DNA from: Thioalbus denitrificans
Lineage (GTDB): Bacteria > Pseudomonadota > Gammaproteobacteria > DSM-26407
Reading direction: 5' to 3'
DNA length: 64,000 bases
Assembly (NCBI RefSeq): GCF_003337735.1
Contig: NZ_QPJY01000009.1
Span: 62,001-126,000 of the forward strand
Position 1 is the stretch's first letter, and each line of letters starts with the position of its first letter. A model generated the notes under the pieces. The model saw only the letters and a program-made list of their open reading frames with translations, was not told the origin of the DNA and did not search any database. Positions 1 through 10,620 of this stretch are shown piece by piece. The position numbers and the translations under genes are program-made.

Positions 1-914
1 TGCTGGCGGCGCGCGCGGTCCAGGCCGCGGGCGGCGCGGCGGTGGCGGTCACGGTGCCGGCCCTGGTGCGGGACCTGTTCGACAAGGACGAGTATGCCCG
101 GGTCATGGGGCTGGTGATGATTGTGATGGCCATGGCGCCGCTGGTGGCGCCGATGCTCGGCAGCGCCATCGTCGCCACCGCCCACTGGCGCTGGGTGTTC
201 GTGGCCCTGGCGGCCATCACCACCGCGGCCGCCGTCCTGTTCCAGGCACGGGTCCCGGAGACGCTGGCCGCCGCCCGGCGCCAGCGCTTCGACCTGGGGC
301 AGATCAGCCGCAACTACCTGCGCCTGCTGACCCACGCCGCGGGGCTGGGCTACATGCTGACCGGGGGGCTGGCCTTCGCGGGCATGATGACCTTCATCGT
401 CTCCTCGCCCTACGTCTACATGGAGCTCTACCACGTCCCGGCGCGCTACTACGGTTTCCTCTTCTCCCTGCACATCCTGGCGGCCGTCCTGGCGGGCTTC
501 GTCAACACCCGCATCGTGCGCCGCCTCGGGGCCGAGCGGCTGCTGCGGATCGGTCTCGGCGTGCAGGCGACGGCCGCGCTGCTGCTGCTCGGGCTGGCGC
601 TGGGCGGGGAGCCGCCCCTGTGGGTGGTGGCCGGCGCCTCGATGCTGTTCATCGGCACCAACGGCCTGGTGCTGGGCAACTCGCTGGCCGGGTTCATGGC
701 CTATTTCCCGCAGCTGGCGGGGACCGCCTCGGCGTTCGCGGGAACCCTGCGCTTCGGCCTGGGGGCGCTCATCGGCACCGTGGTCAGCCTGGTGCACGAC
801 GGCACCGCCGCGCCCATGCAGGTGGCGATGGGCCTGTGCGGGCTGCTCGCCGTGACGGTCTACCTGCTGCTCTGCCTGCCGGCCCAGCGGCGGCAGGCGC
901 GCGCGGGTGCCTGA
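1..914 (+). CDS. MFS drug-resistance transporter, Bcr/CflA type, 5'-truncated by window edge
   Basis: The reading frame is open from base 3 (CTG GCG GCG...), so the start lies upstream of the window. About 303 codons remain of a family that is usually near 400 residues. The visible part begins at the RAxQAxGGAA-type loop, followed by PALVRDLFD, and then has at least eight hydrophobic segments with the short charged loops typical of 12-TM MFS exporters. The conserved R-D pair and the motif around TM4-TM5 resemble the Bcr/CflA multidrug efflux group. It would act at the inner membrane as a proton-driven exporter; the substrate cannot be read from sequence. It ends 41 bp before the next gene on the same strand. 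Confidence 0.85.
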   Translation, partial: LAARAVQAAGGAAVAVTVPALVRDLFDKDEYARVMGLVMIVMAMAPLVAPMLGSAIVATAHWRWVFVALAAITTAAAVLFQARVPETLAAARRQRFDLGQISRNYLRLLTHAAGLGYMLTGGLAFAGMMTFIVSSPYVYMELYHVPARYYGFLFSLHILAAVLAGFVNTRIVRRLGAERLLRIGLGVQATAALLLLGLALGGEPPLWVVAGASMLFIGTNGLVLGNSLAGFMAYFPQLAGTASAFAGTLRFGLGALIGTVVSLVHDGTAAPMQVAMGLCGLLAVTVYLLLCLPAQRRQARAGA

Positions 915-919
915 TTCCC

Positions 920-925
920 TATAAT
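920..925 (+). promoter_or_regulatory. possible -10 box upstream of the P-loop gene
   Basis: An exact TATAAT sits 31 bp before the GTG at 956, just after the MFS stop codon. No good -35 hexamer is visible 17 bp upstream, so this is only a candidate promoter. Confidence 0.35.
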
Positions 926-955
926 CGGACCATCCGAATCCCCGGGGGAGAGTGT

Positions 956-1810
956 GTGAAGCTGACCGTCGAAGAGTTCCGCGCCTGGCGCAACCGCAGC
1001 GTGACCCTGCTGGGCATGTCCGGGGTGGGCAAGACCCGCCTCTCGTCCCTGCTGCGGCGCCACGACTGGTTCCACTATTCGGGCGACTACCGCATCGGCA
1101 CCCGCTACCTGGACGAGCCGATCCTGGACGTCATCAAGCAGCAGGCCATGCAGGTGCCGTTCCTGCGCGACCTGCTTCGCAACGACTACATCTACATCCG
1201 CAACAACATCACCGTGGACAACCTCGGCTCCGTGCTCAGCTTCGTGGGCAAGCCGGGCGACCCGGCGCGCGGCGGCCTGCCGCTGGCGGAGTTCGCCCGC
1301 CGCCAGGCCCTCTACCGCCAGGCGGAGGTGGACGCCATGCGCGACGTGCCCGAGTTCATCCGCAAGGCCCACGACATCTACGGCTACCCCCACTTCGTCA
1401 ACGACGTGGGCGGCAGCCTGTGCGAGCTGGACGAGCCGGGCATCCTGGATCTGCTGGCCGAGCACACCCTGTTCCTCTACATCCGCGTCACCCCCCGCGA
1501 CGAGGCGGAGCTGTTCCGCCGCGCCGAGGCCGATCCCAAGCCCCTCTACTTCCGGCCCGCCTTCATCGAGGAGGCCATCGGCGTCTACCTGGCGGAGCGG
1601 GAGCTGGATTCGGTGGCCCGGATCGAGCCCGACGACTTCATCCGCTGGGTCTTCCCGCGCCTGTTCCGCTCCCGGGTGCCCCGCTACGAGGCCATCGCCG
1701 CCGAGTACGGCTACACCGTCACCTCCGAGGAGCTGGCGCAGGTGCGCGACGAGCAGGACTTCATCGGGCTGCTGGAGACCGCCATCGCCCGCACGCCCGC
1801 GGCGGCGTGA
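956..1810 (+). CDS. P-loop ATPase/kinase-like protein of unknown function
   Basis: The protein has 284 residues. A Walker A motif, GMSGVGKT, lies near residues 19-26, so it should bind ATP or GTP. The rest is soluble, rich in Arg and acidic residues, and I recognise no catalytic domain beyond the P-loop fold. The GTG at 956 was chosen because GGGGGAG lies a few bases upstream and the protein then begins KLTVEEF, just before the P-loop; longer versions would run through the MFS gene. It stands alone between the MFS gene and a convergent DUF4242 gene, with a strong hairpin at its end. I cannot assign a function. Confidence 0.75.
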   Translation: MKLTVEEFRAWRNRSVTLLGMSGVGKTRLSSLLRRHDWFHYSGDYRIGTRYLDEPILDVIKQQAMQVPFLRDLLRNDYIYIRNNITVDNLGSVLSFVGKPGDPARGGLPLAEFARRQALYRQAEVDAMRDVPEFIRKAHDIYGYPHFVNDVGGSLCELDEPGILDLLAEHTLFLYIRVTPRDEAELFRRAEADPKPLYFRPAFIEEAIGVYLAERELDSVARIEPDDFIRWVFPRLFRSRVPRYEAIAAEYGYTVTSEELAQVRDEQDFIGLLETAIARTPAAA

Positions 1811-1862
1811 CGCCGGGGGCTGACCGCCGTCCATCGCGGCGCCGGCCGAACGGGCAGTGTCC

Positions 1863-1890
1863 AGGGGGGGGCGGTCTCCCGCCCCCCCTT
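1863..1890. terminator. bidirectional terminator hairpin between convergent genes
   Basis: A run of eight G plus CGG pairs with CCG plus seven C across a 4-base loop, flanked by A and TT. It lies between the P-loop gene (plus) and the DUF4242 gene (minus), where a shared terminator is expected. The U tract is short. Confidence 0.6.
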
Positions 1891-1895
1891 CGCAC

Positions 1896-2198
1896 TCAGG
1901 CCGCCCTGATCTCCCGCCCGGAGTCCTCGCGGATCACCACCGTGCTGGCCACCGGCGTGATCTCGTCGGCCGGCATTTCCGCACGGCGGGCATGCTCCCG
2001 GAGGGCCTCCTCGTTCACGGCCTGGTAGATGCAGAGCGCTCCCAGCGTGCCGTCGGCCTCTTCCAGCACGTAGGTGCGGATCCAGCGCACCTCGTCCGGC
2101 ATCTCCTCGTTGCCGACCCGGGTGGCGAGGCCCGCGGTATTCTCGAGCTCCTGTGGGGTCTTCCAGGCATTGCGGCGGCGAATGATGAAAGTCTTCAT
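1896..2198 (-). CDS. DUF4242 small protein (SCO4226 nickel-binding-like family)
   Basis: The product has 100 residues, the usual size for DUF4242. It shows the family pattern: an N-terminal strand (KTFIIRR), the RWIRTYVLEEADGT block with the conserved Tyr, and CIYQAVNEEALREHA followed by a DEI-P motif. It is probably a small ferredoxin-fold dimer. One family member is described as nickel-binding, but I would not transfer that role. The ATG at 2198 is preferred over the GTG three codons upstream because GAGGTGA sits at the right distance from it. It is monocistronic. Confidence 0.7.
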   Translation of the reverse strand: MKTFIIRRRNAWKTPQELENTAGLATRVGNEEMPDEVRWIRTYVLEEADGTLGALCIYQAVNEEALREHARRAEMPADEITPVASTVVIREDSGREIRAA

Positions 2199-2370
2199 GC
2201 TGGTCACCTCATTCTCGTGGTTGCCGTCGGGTCAAGTGTTCCGGGGCCGGACCGAAAGGGATATCCGTCCCCACACGCTTCCAGCCTAGGCACCGTTCGC
2301 CCCGGCGTCCCTTGCATGCACCTATCAATTCCCTAAGTTTTTCCTAAACGAGCCCGTGCCGACGGGGGGC

Positions 2371-2402
2371 TTGACTCTGTAGTCGACTACAGGGTTTATG
2401 CT
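2371..2402 (+). promoter_or_regulatory. MerR-family copper promoter/operator (20-bp spacer)
   Basis: A -35 TTGACT (2371-2376) and a -10 TATGCT (2397-2402) are separated by 20 bp. The spacer carries a perfect 16-bp palindrome, CTGTAGTCGACTACAG (2377-2392). Overlong spacers with a central dyad are the signature of promoters that MerR-type proteins activate by DNA distortion. The regulator is the first gene downstream, so the operon is probably autoregulated. Confidence 0.85.
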
Positions 2403-2468
2403 TTTGCCGTACCTCACGAATCCATCCGCCCGTCGGCAGCCGACCTGCCGCGGGCCCGGGGAACCGAC

Positions 2469-2905
2469 ATGGACAACCTCACCATCGGCAGGCTGGCGAA
2501 ACAGACCGGGCTGGGCGTGGAGACGCTGCGCTACTACGAGCGCCGCGGCCTCATCGAGCCCGAGAGCCGCACGGCCGCCGGCTACCGTCTCTTCGCGCCG
2601 GACGCACTGCGCCGGCTGCGCTTCATCCGCCGCGCCCAGGCGCTCGGCTTCTCCCTGGACGAGATCGCGGAGCTGCTGGCCCTGAGCGAGCGGCCGGCGG
2701 AGAGCGCCGCGGAGGTCAAGCGCCTCACCCAGGCGAAGATCGACGACATCGAGAACCGCATCCACGACCTGGAGCGGATGCGATCGGCGCTGCAGGCGCT
2801 GGAGGTCACCTGTCCGGGACATGCCGGCACCACCGCCGAGTGTCCCATCCTGGCCGCACTCAACGACGGCGAGCCCGGTGTGAAGGCGTCCCGGAGGGCC
2901 AGCCC

Positions 2906-2909
<4 letters not shown>
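2469..2909 (+). CDS. cueR: MerR-family Cu(I)-type metalloregulator
   Basis: The protein has 146 residues: a winged HTH ([23 protein letters not shown]), a long dimerisation helix, and a C-terminal metal loop. The loop has two Cys in TCPG...AECPIL, nine residues apart. The position equivalent to the Cys that ZntR uses for divalent metals is Ser here (AESAAEVKR), which points to the monovalent-ion (Cu/Ag/Au) class. The loop is two residues longer than in E. coli CueR (Cx7C). It overlaps copA by ATGA and follows a MerR-type promoter, so it should sense cytoplasmic Cu(I) and activate the whole operon. Confidence 0.85.
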
Positions 2910-5428
<2,519 letters not shown>

Positions 5429-5469
5429 AATCGCCTTGTGCGAACAATCAGCCACTGGAGGCAATAGCG

Positions 5470-5670
5470 ATGGAAACGAAACTGAAGGTGACCGGCATGA
5501 CCTGCATGCACTGCGTGGGCGCGGTGAAGAAGGCCCTGCAGCAGGTGCCCGGCGTGGAGGCGGCCGAGGTGAGCCTGGAGGAGGGGCGGGCGGTGGTCAC
5601 CGGCACCGCGGACGTGGCGTCCATGGTGGCGGCCATCAAGGAGGAGGGCTACGGCGCCGAGGCGCAATAG
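5470..5670 (+). CDS. copZ: CopZ-type copper chaperone (HMA domain)
   Basis: A single 66-residue heavy-metal-associated domain with GMTCMHCVGAVKKAL near the N terminus, almost exactly a free-standing copy of the CopA metal-binding domains. It should carry Cu(I) in the cytoplasm to CopA and perhaps to the regulator. The ATG at 5470 has GGAG nine bases upstream; the upstream in-frame start at 5425 lacks such a site and would add a non-HMA tail. It is the third gene of the copper operon. Confidence 0.88.
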   Translation: METKLKVTGMTCMHCVGAVKKALQQVPGVEAAEVSLEEGRAVVTGTADVASMVAAIKEEGYGAEAQ

Positions 5671-5721
5671 CCTGGTCACGCCGCCGTTCCCCGGACGGGA
5701 GCGGCGGCCGGGGGAGACGCC

Positions 5722-5964
5722 ATGGCCAGTGAAATCCTGATCTACACCAGTCCCGGCTGTCCCGACTGCGCCGCCCTCAAGCGGTGGCTCGACGAACGCG
5801 GCCGGCCCTATGCGGAGAAGGACCTCTCCCGCCCCGGCATCGCCGACGAGGCGAAGGCCCGTTGCGGGGTGCGGGTGGCGCCGGTGACCGTGATCGGCGA
5901 GTCGTGCCTCTACGGCACCTTCGCGGAGCAGAAGCCCCGCATCGAGGCGATCCTGGGGGAATGA
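5722..5964 (+). CDS. glutaredoxin-like thiol-disulfide protein (CPDC)
   Basis: The protein has 80 residues with a CPDC redox motif after the first strand (YTSPGCPDCAALKRWL) and the cis-Pro TVxI motif (VAPVTVIG), as in class I glutaredoxins and NrdH-like proteins. The start has GGGGGAG upstream. It lies 51 bp after copZ and is probably in the same transcript, where it could help keep thiols reduced under copper stress. That link is inference from position. Confidence 0.8.
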   Translation: MASEILIYTSPGCPDCAALKRWLDERGRPYAEKDLSRPGIADEAKARCGVRVAPVTVIGESCLYGTFAEQKPRIEAILGE

Positions 5965-5991
5965 AGCCCGCGCGGGCTGCGGCAACGCCGA

Positions 5992-6005
5992 TTGACGATC
6001 GTCAA
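5992..6005 (+). promoter_or_regulatory. FNR/CRP-family-like dyad upstream of the pentapeptide gene
   Basis: TTGACGATCGTCAA is a perfect 14-bp palindrome of the TTGAC-N4-GTCAA type, related to FNR/DNR boxes. It lies 63 bp before the TTG start at 6068. No clear -10 is placed for class II activation, so its role here is uncertain. Confidence 0.45.
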
Positions 6006-6067
6006 TGACCCGGGCGGACGCCTGGCACAACCTTGCCCGCCAGTGAATCCGCCACCGGAGAAGGCCA

Positions 6068-6832
6068 TTGTCCCGTCGCTCACCCGCGCTCGCCGCACTG
6101 CTGCTCCTGCTGCCCGTCGTCGCCACCGCCACTGCCCTTCCCCGGGGAGACTGTGACGCGCCCGCACCCCGGACCGACCTGACCCACTGCTCCTTCGCCG
6201 GACGCAATCTGTCCGCGACCGACCTGAGGGGCGCGGTTCTCGATGGCGTCAATTTCCAGAATGCCGTGATGCCGGGCTGCAACCTGGACGGGGCGAGCCT
6301 GCGCAAGAGCGATCTGCGCTGGACCAACCTCGGCGGCTGCCGGCTCAACGGCGCCGACCTGAGCGGGGCGAACCTGTTTCACACCACCCTCGATCACGCC
6401 GTCCTGGACGAGGCGCGGTTCAGCAGGACCTTCATGTTCGGCGTGAAGATGAACGCGGCCAGGGTCCGCAATGCCCGCTTCGAGGGGGCGCACATGAAGG
6501 ACAGCAACCTGGAGGCGACGGATCTCTCCGGCAGCGTCTTCCGCGACGTCTACCTCCTGCGCACGGTGATGATCGGGGCGCGGCTGATCGGCGTCGATGT
6601 CCGCAATGCCGATCTGACCGGGGCGATGCTGGACGAGGCCGATCTCAGCGACGCGGTGATCCGGGATGCGAACTTCTCCGGCGCCTACCTCGGATTCACC
6701 CGCTTCAAGGGTGCGGACCTGGAGGGCAGCCGGTTCCCCAACGCCGTTTTCGAGGCCACGGACTTCACCGCGGCGAGCAACCTGGACCCGGCGGTTTCGG
6801 CACGGCTCGACAACGCAGGAAGGGTGCCCTGA
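6068..6832 (+). CDS. exported pentapeptide-repeat protein
   Basis: The protein has 254 residues. An N-terminal signal peptide (SRRSPALAALLLLLPVVATATA) is followed by roughly 30 pentapeptide repeats of A(D/N)LxG type, for example LSATDLRGAVLDGVNF and LNGADLSGANLF. Such repeats fold as a right-handed quadrilateral beta helix. The start is TTG at 6068 with GGAG seven bases upstream; no closer ATG exists before the signal peptide. Cys residues occur early in the mature part (GDCD, THCSF, PGCN). The function is unknown. An FNR-like palindrome lies upstream, so redox-linked expression is possible. Confidence 0.75.
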   Translation: MSRRSPALAALLLLLPVVATATALPRGDCDAPAPRTDLTHCSFAGRNLSATDLRGAVLDGVNFQNAVMPGCNLDGASLRKSDLRWTNLGGCRLNGADLSGANLFHTTLDHAVLDEARFSRTFMFGVKMNAARVRNARFEGAHMKDSNLEATDLSGSVFRDVYLLRTVMIGARLIGVDVRNADLTGAMLDEADLSDAVIRDANFSGAYLGFTRFKGADLEGSRFPNAVFEATDFTAASNLDPAVSARLDNAGRVP

Positions 6833-7076
6833 GGGGCGCCGGCGCATGCCGTTCCGCGGGAGCGTGGTATCCGTGTCCCGTGACCCCGGAGAGCCTGGGA
6901 GGACTGACAGCGGCTGTTTCCCGGCTATTCGATATGATGCGCCTGCCGGGCATGGGCACTTTTTCCTGCGCTGGTATTCCGACTCCTGTAACCTAGTGAA
7001 GCAGTACACCAGTTGCTGAAATCCATGGTGGCCATCACCAACGTAAGGGTCTACCGGCTGACGAGGTCTGTAAAAC

Positions 7077-7355
7077 ATGCACCCCGGTCATGCGAGTATC
7101 GTTCTGGCACCCGGTGACAAGCTCACCCGCAGCGTACTCGACAAGCCTCTCTGGCCCCTCATCTGGCACCACTACCGCGACAAGCAGGTGTGGCGCTGGG
7201 AGATCAGCCGCGACAACATGACCGGCGTGGCGGAGTGCGGCGAGGCGGAGTCCTCCGAAGCGGCCATCGCCGCGGTTCGCGACTGGGCGGCGGAGCACTC
7301 CGGCTATCTTCTCATCCACACCCGGATGCGCCGCAGCCCGCCCCTCGGGCTTTGA
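7077..7355 (+). CDS. hypothetical protein, 92 residues
   Basis: A short ORF with codon use like its neighbours, starting at an ATG after a GAGG-containing leader. It is Trp-rich in the first half (PLWPLIWHHYRDKQVWRWEIS) and ends in a basic tail. I see no signal peptide, membrane segment or known motif. It ends 2 bp before the stop codon of the convergent methyltransferase gene. It may be a genuine small gene, but no family can be named. Confidence 0.5.
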   Translation: MHPGHASIVLAPGDKLTRSVLDKPLWPLIWHHYRDKQVWRWEISRDNMTGVAECGEAESSEAAIAAVRDWAAEHSGYLLIHTRMRRSPPLGL

Positions 7356-7357
7356 CC

Positions 7358-8029
7358 TCAATCCGTATTTTCCTGCCCCGTGTCGTTCCGCCGGGCCGCC
7401 GCGCGCGCCAGCTGCGCCGCCTCCCCGGCGTCCAGGTGACGCCAGGGCAGGGGGATGAGTCCCGGCACCCGTTCCCGGTAGCGGCGGTAGGCCTCGCCGT
7501 GGTAGAGGAGGAGCTTGCGCTCCTCGAACCGGGAGCCGATCCAGAGATAGGCGCTGGCGAACGCCGCGGTCAGAAGCCAGGCGGCGTTCATGTCCCGGGT
7601 CCAGAGGATGATCAGCCCGAGAAAATACCAGGGGTGGCGGACCCAGCGGTGCAGGGGCGAGAGATGCAGCCGCTCCTGGTCCTCCACCGACGTCTCCCGC
7701 GCCCGCCACTGGCGCAGCCCCAGGAACTCCTGCCCGTCGTACCAGCGCAGCGACCAGAGGAAGCCCGCCGCCGCCAGCGCCGCCAGGCCGTTGGCCACCC
7801 AGAACCACGCCCCCCGCCACGCCCACAGCATCGCCCCCTCGTAGCTGTAGGTGAGCCACAGCGGCGGCAGCAGCAGGATCGCCGCCTGCAGGTTGAACAG
7901 CAGCCGGTAGGCCGGCATCCAGCCCGGCCGGCGCGCCGCCACCCACCGCTTCGCCCCCAGCGAGGCCAGCAGCGTGTGGACGATAAAATAGAACAGCCAG
8001 GCCAGGGCAAGCAGCGCGAGATGGGTCAT
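7358..8029 (-). CDS. ICMT/PEMT-like membrane methyltransferase family protein
   Basis: The protein has 223 residues with about five hydrophobic segments. The C-terminal half has the SAM-binding signature of the isoprenylcysteine/phospholipid methyltransferase family: RHPWYFLGLIILW, then EERKLLLYHGEAYRRYRERVPGLIP. It is probably an integral inner-membrane methyltransferase or a related NnrU/MddA-type protein; the substrate is unknown. Its promoter region, in the minus direction, would contain the 9-bp repeat island at 8035-8233. Confidence 0.75.
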   Translation of the reverse strand: MTHLALLALAWLFYFIVHTLLASLGAKRWVAARRPGWMPAYRLLFNLQAAILLLPPLWLTYSYEGAMLWAWRGAWFWVANGLAALAAAGFLWSLRWYDGQEFLGLRQWRARETSVEDQERLHLSPLHRWVRHPWYFLGLIILWTRDMNAAWLLTAAFASAYLWIGSRFEERKLLLYHGEAYRRYRERVPGLIPLPWRHLDAGEAAQLARAAARRNDTGQENTD

Positions 8030-8034
8030 TTTTC

Positions 8035-8233
8035 AAAAATAGACAGGATTTACAGGATTGACAGGATGAATAGAAAAACCTGTTATCCGCAGATTACGCA
8101 GATTGCGCAGATTACGCACCGTACAACCAACTGCCCGATACCAAGACGATTCTGGTTTTCAACAATCAGCGTAATCAGCGTAATCTGCGGTTAAACAGGT
8201 CCTTATCCTGTGAATCCTGTCTATTGAAAAACT
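8035..8233. repeat. inverted island of 9-bp tandem repeats (copy A)
   Basis: The left arm has tandem CAGGATTTA-like 9-mers followed by GCAGATTAC-like 9-mers. A roughly 60-bp unique centre follows. The right arm is the same words in reverse complement and reverse order (GTAATCAGC..., then ATCCTGTGA...). The two arms could fold into a long imperfect hairpin. Related copies occur at 9764, 25318, 29129, 29302, 40267 and 47981. Confidence 0.85.
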
Positions 8234-8237
8234 GACC

Positions 8238-9719
8238 CTATCGTTTTCCGCCCAGCAGCGAGCCGAGGACGCCGCGCAGGAGCTGGCGGCCCAGGGAGCT
8301 GCCGATGCTGCGGGCGGCGGACTTGATGAAGGCCTCGGTGACGCTCTGGCGGCTGCGCCCGCGGGCGGGGGCCTGCGCCGCCTTTTCGCGGGCGCGGCCC
8401 GGTTCGGCCCCGGCCTGCCGGCGCCCGGCGGCCACGGCGGTCTCCTCGGCCCGGGCCTTGAGGATCTCGTAGGCCGACTCGCGGTCCACCGGGGTGTCGT
8501 AGACGCCGCGGACCAGGGAGTCGTTCATGAGGGCGCGACGCTGCGCCGGGTCGATGGGCCCGATCCGGCTGTGGGGCGGGGCCACGAGCACCCGCTCCAC
8601 GATGCCGGGGCGGCCCTTCTCGTCCAGGGTGGAGACCAGCGCCTCGCCCACGCCGAGCTCGGTGATGACCCGCTCGGTATCGAGCGCGGGGTTGCTGCGG
8701 AAGGTCTGGGCGGCGGCCTTGACCGCCTTCTGGTCGCGGGGGGTGTAGGCGCGCAGGGCGTGCTGCACCCGGTTGCCGAGCTGGCCGAGGACGGCGTCCG
8801 GCACGTCCAGGGGATTCTGGGTGACGAAGTAGACGCCCACGCCCTTGGAGCGGATGAGGCGCACCACCTGCTCGATCTTGTCCAGCAGCACCTCGGGGGC
8901 GTCGTCGAACAGCAGGTGGGCCTCGTCGAAGAACAGCACCAGCCGGGGCTGCTCCGGGTCGCCCACCTCGGGCAGGCGCTCGAACAGCTCGGCCATGAGC
9001 CAGAGCAGGAAGCTGCCGTAGAGCTGGGGGGTGCTCATCAGCTTCTCGGCGGCGAGGATGTTGACCAGCCCGCGGCCCCGGTCGTCGGTCTGCATCAGGT
9101 CGTCGAGGTTCAGCGCGGGCTCGCCGAACAGGCGATCGCCGCCCTGGTCCTCCAGGCCGATGAGGCGGCGCTGGATGGCGCCCACGCTGGCGGCGGAGAC
9201 GTTGCCGTAGAGCGTGCGGAACTCCGCGGCATTGTCGGCCACGAACTGCAGCATGGCGCGGAGATCCTTCAGGTCCAGCAGCAGCCAGCCGTTGTCGTCG
9301 GCCACCCGGAACACCAGGTCGAGCACGCCGCGCTGGGTGTCGTTGACGTTCAGCAGCCGCGCAAGCAGCAGCGGGCCCATCTCGGAGATGGTGGTGCGCG
9401 CGGGATGGCCCTGTTCGCCGTGGACATCCCAGAAGGTGACCGGGACCCCCTCGAAGGTGAAGTCGTTGAGCCCGAGGCGCTGCACCCGCTCATCCACCTT
9501 CGGGTGGGGCCGGCCGGGCTGGCTGATGCCGGCGAGATCGCCCTTCACGTCGGCCAGGAACACCGGCACGCCGAGGCGGCTGAACTGCTCCGCCAGCACC
9601 TGCAGGGTGACGGTCTTGCCGGTGCCGGTGGCCCCGGTGATGAGGCCGTGGCGGTTCGCCATGCGCGGCAGCAGGTGAATGTGCCGGTCGGCACCGCCGA
9701 TCAGGATGGGTTCGGCCAT
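8238..9719 (-). CDS. HerA-like ATPase, DUF853 family (YjgR-like)
   Basis: The protein has 493 residues. An N-terminal Walker A motif, GATGTGKT (near residues 30-37), is followed by the DVKGDLAG block. A Walker B-like [12 protein letters not shown] lies near residue 265, and an arginine/sensor region reads [29 protein letters not shown]. This is the helicase HerA C-terminal-like (DUF853) architecture of bacterial YjgR proteins. They are FtsK/HerA-type hexameric ATPases of unclear role. The last ~90 residues are basic and low in complexity, ending in a Gly/Arg tail. Both flanks carry 9-bp repeat islands. Confidence 0.85.
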   Translation of the reverse strand: MAEPILIGGADRHIHLLPRMANRHGLITGATGTGKTVTLQVLAEQFSRLGVPVFLADVKGDLAGISQPGRPHPKVDERVQRLGLNDFTFEGVPVTFWDVHGEQGHPARTTISEMGPLLLARLLNVNDTQRGVLDLVFRVADDNGWLLLDLKDLRAMLQFVADNAAEFRTLYGNVSAASVGAIQRRLIGLEDQGGDRLFGEPALNLDDLMQTDDRGRGLVNILAAEKLMSTPQLYGSFLLWLMAELFERLPEVGDPEQPRLVLFFDEAHLLFDDAPEVLLDKIEQVVRLIRSKGVGVYFVTQNPLDVPDAVLGQLGNRVQHALRAYTPRDQKAVKAAAQTFRSNPALDTERVITELGVGEALVSTLDEKGRPGIVERVLVAPPHSRIGPIDPAQRRALMNDSLVRGVYDTPVDRESAYEILKARAEETAVAAGRRQAGAEPGRAREKAAQAPARGRSRQSVTEAFIKSAARSIGSSLGRQLLRGVLGSLLGGKR

Positions 9720-9763
9720 GACATGCTCCTCCGCCGGTCGGACAGCCCCGGTTGGTTGTTATT

Positions 9764-9970
9764 GAAATAGACAGGATTTACAGGATTTACAGGATAAAGG
9801 CAAAGGACGGTTTATCCGCAGATTACGCAGATTGCGCAGATTGTTGTTGTGGGGCTTGTGTGGCCGGAGTGAGCGCGGACCGGTCGTGGGGCGAAAGCGT
9901 CGGCAGGCAGCCGTAAACCACGAACGAAAATCCTGTGAATCCTGAAAAATCCTGTCAATCCTGTCCATTC
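9764..9970. repeat. 9-bp tandem repeat island (copy B), running into the nikO 3' end
   Basis: The left arm has ACAGGATTT-type and GCAGATTAC-type 9-mers. The right arm keeps only the reversed ATCCTGT words (9930-9970). The last right-arm unit overlaps the final codons and the stop codon of the nickel ABC ATPase gene. Confidence 0.8.
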
Positions 9971-10620
9971 GGATGTTCAAGCAGGCCCCGCGCCAGGCGG
10001 CAGCGGCGGGTGCATAGCGCGTCGAGGAAGGCGTGGTCGTGGGAGCAGACCAGCAGTGCCTGGGGCAGGCCCTCGAGGACCTCCAGCAGCCGTCCCTGGG
10101 CCACCTCGTCAAGGCCGTTGGTGGGTTCGTCCAGCAGCAGGGCCTCGGGCTCCATGGCCAGCACCGCGGCGAGGGAGACCAGCCGTTTCTCGCCCCCGGA
10201 GAGGTGGTAGGTGACCCGATCGGCGAGGCGGGCGAGATCGAGTGCCGCCAGGGTGCGTTCGACGATGGCATGGGCCTCGGCATGGCTGCGGCCGAGGTTG
10301 AGGGGGCCGAAGGCCACGTCCTCGGCCACGGTGGGACAGAACAGCTGGTCGTCCGGGTCCTGGAACAGGAGCCCGGCCCGGGTGCGCACCTCGCGGAAGT
10401 CGGCCTCGGTGCGCCGTTCCCGGCCGAAGGCGCGGAGCGTGCCCGCCGCCGGTTTCAGCAGCCCCACCATGAGCTGCAGCAGGGTGGTCTTGCCGGCGCC
10501 GTTGGGGCCGGTCAGTGCCAGTCGCTCCCCGGCCGCCAGGGTCAGGTCTATGCCCTCCAGCACCGGCCGCCCGCCGCGCTGCAGGTGGATTCCTTCCAGC
10601 TGGAACAGTGGTTCGCTCAC
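9955..10620 (-). CDS. nikO: ECF nickel/cobalt transporter ATPase subunit (CbiO/NikO)
   Basis: The protein has 221 residues with a full ABC ATPase set: Walker A GPNGAGKTT, Q-loop LFQDPDDQLF, signature LSGGEKRLVSLA, Walker B ALLLDEPTNGLD, and a switch His in VCSHDH. The FQDPDDQLF motif is typical of ECF energising subunits. The GTG at 10620 overlaps the nikQ stop (GTGA). The last residues (HPNGQD) and the TGA are encoded by a 9-bp repeat island, so the C terminus was probably remodelled by repeat insertion. It powers the NikM/NikQ membrane complex in the inner membrane. Confidence 0.9.
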   Translation of the reverse strand: MSEPLFQLEGIHLQRGGRPVLEGIDLTLAAGERLALTGPNGAGKTTLLQLMVGLLKPAAGTLRAFGRERRTEADFREVRTRAGLLFQDPDDQLFCPTVAEDVAFGPLNLGRSHAEAHAIVERTLAALDLARLADRVTYHLSGGEKRLVSLAAVLAMEPEALLLDEPTNGLDEVAQGRLLEVLEGLPQALLVCSHDHAFLDALCTRRCRLARGLLEHPNGQD

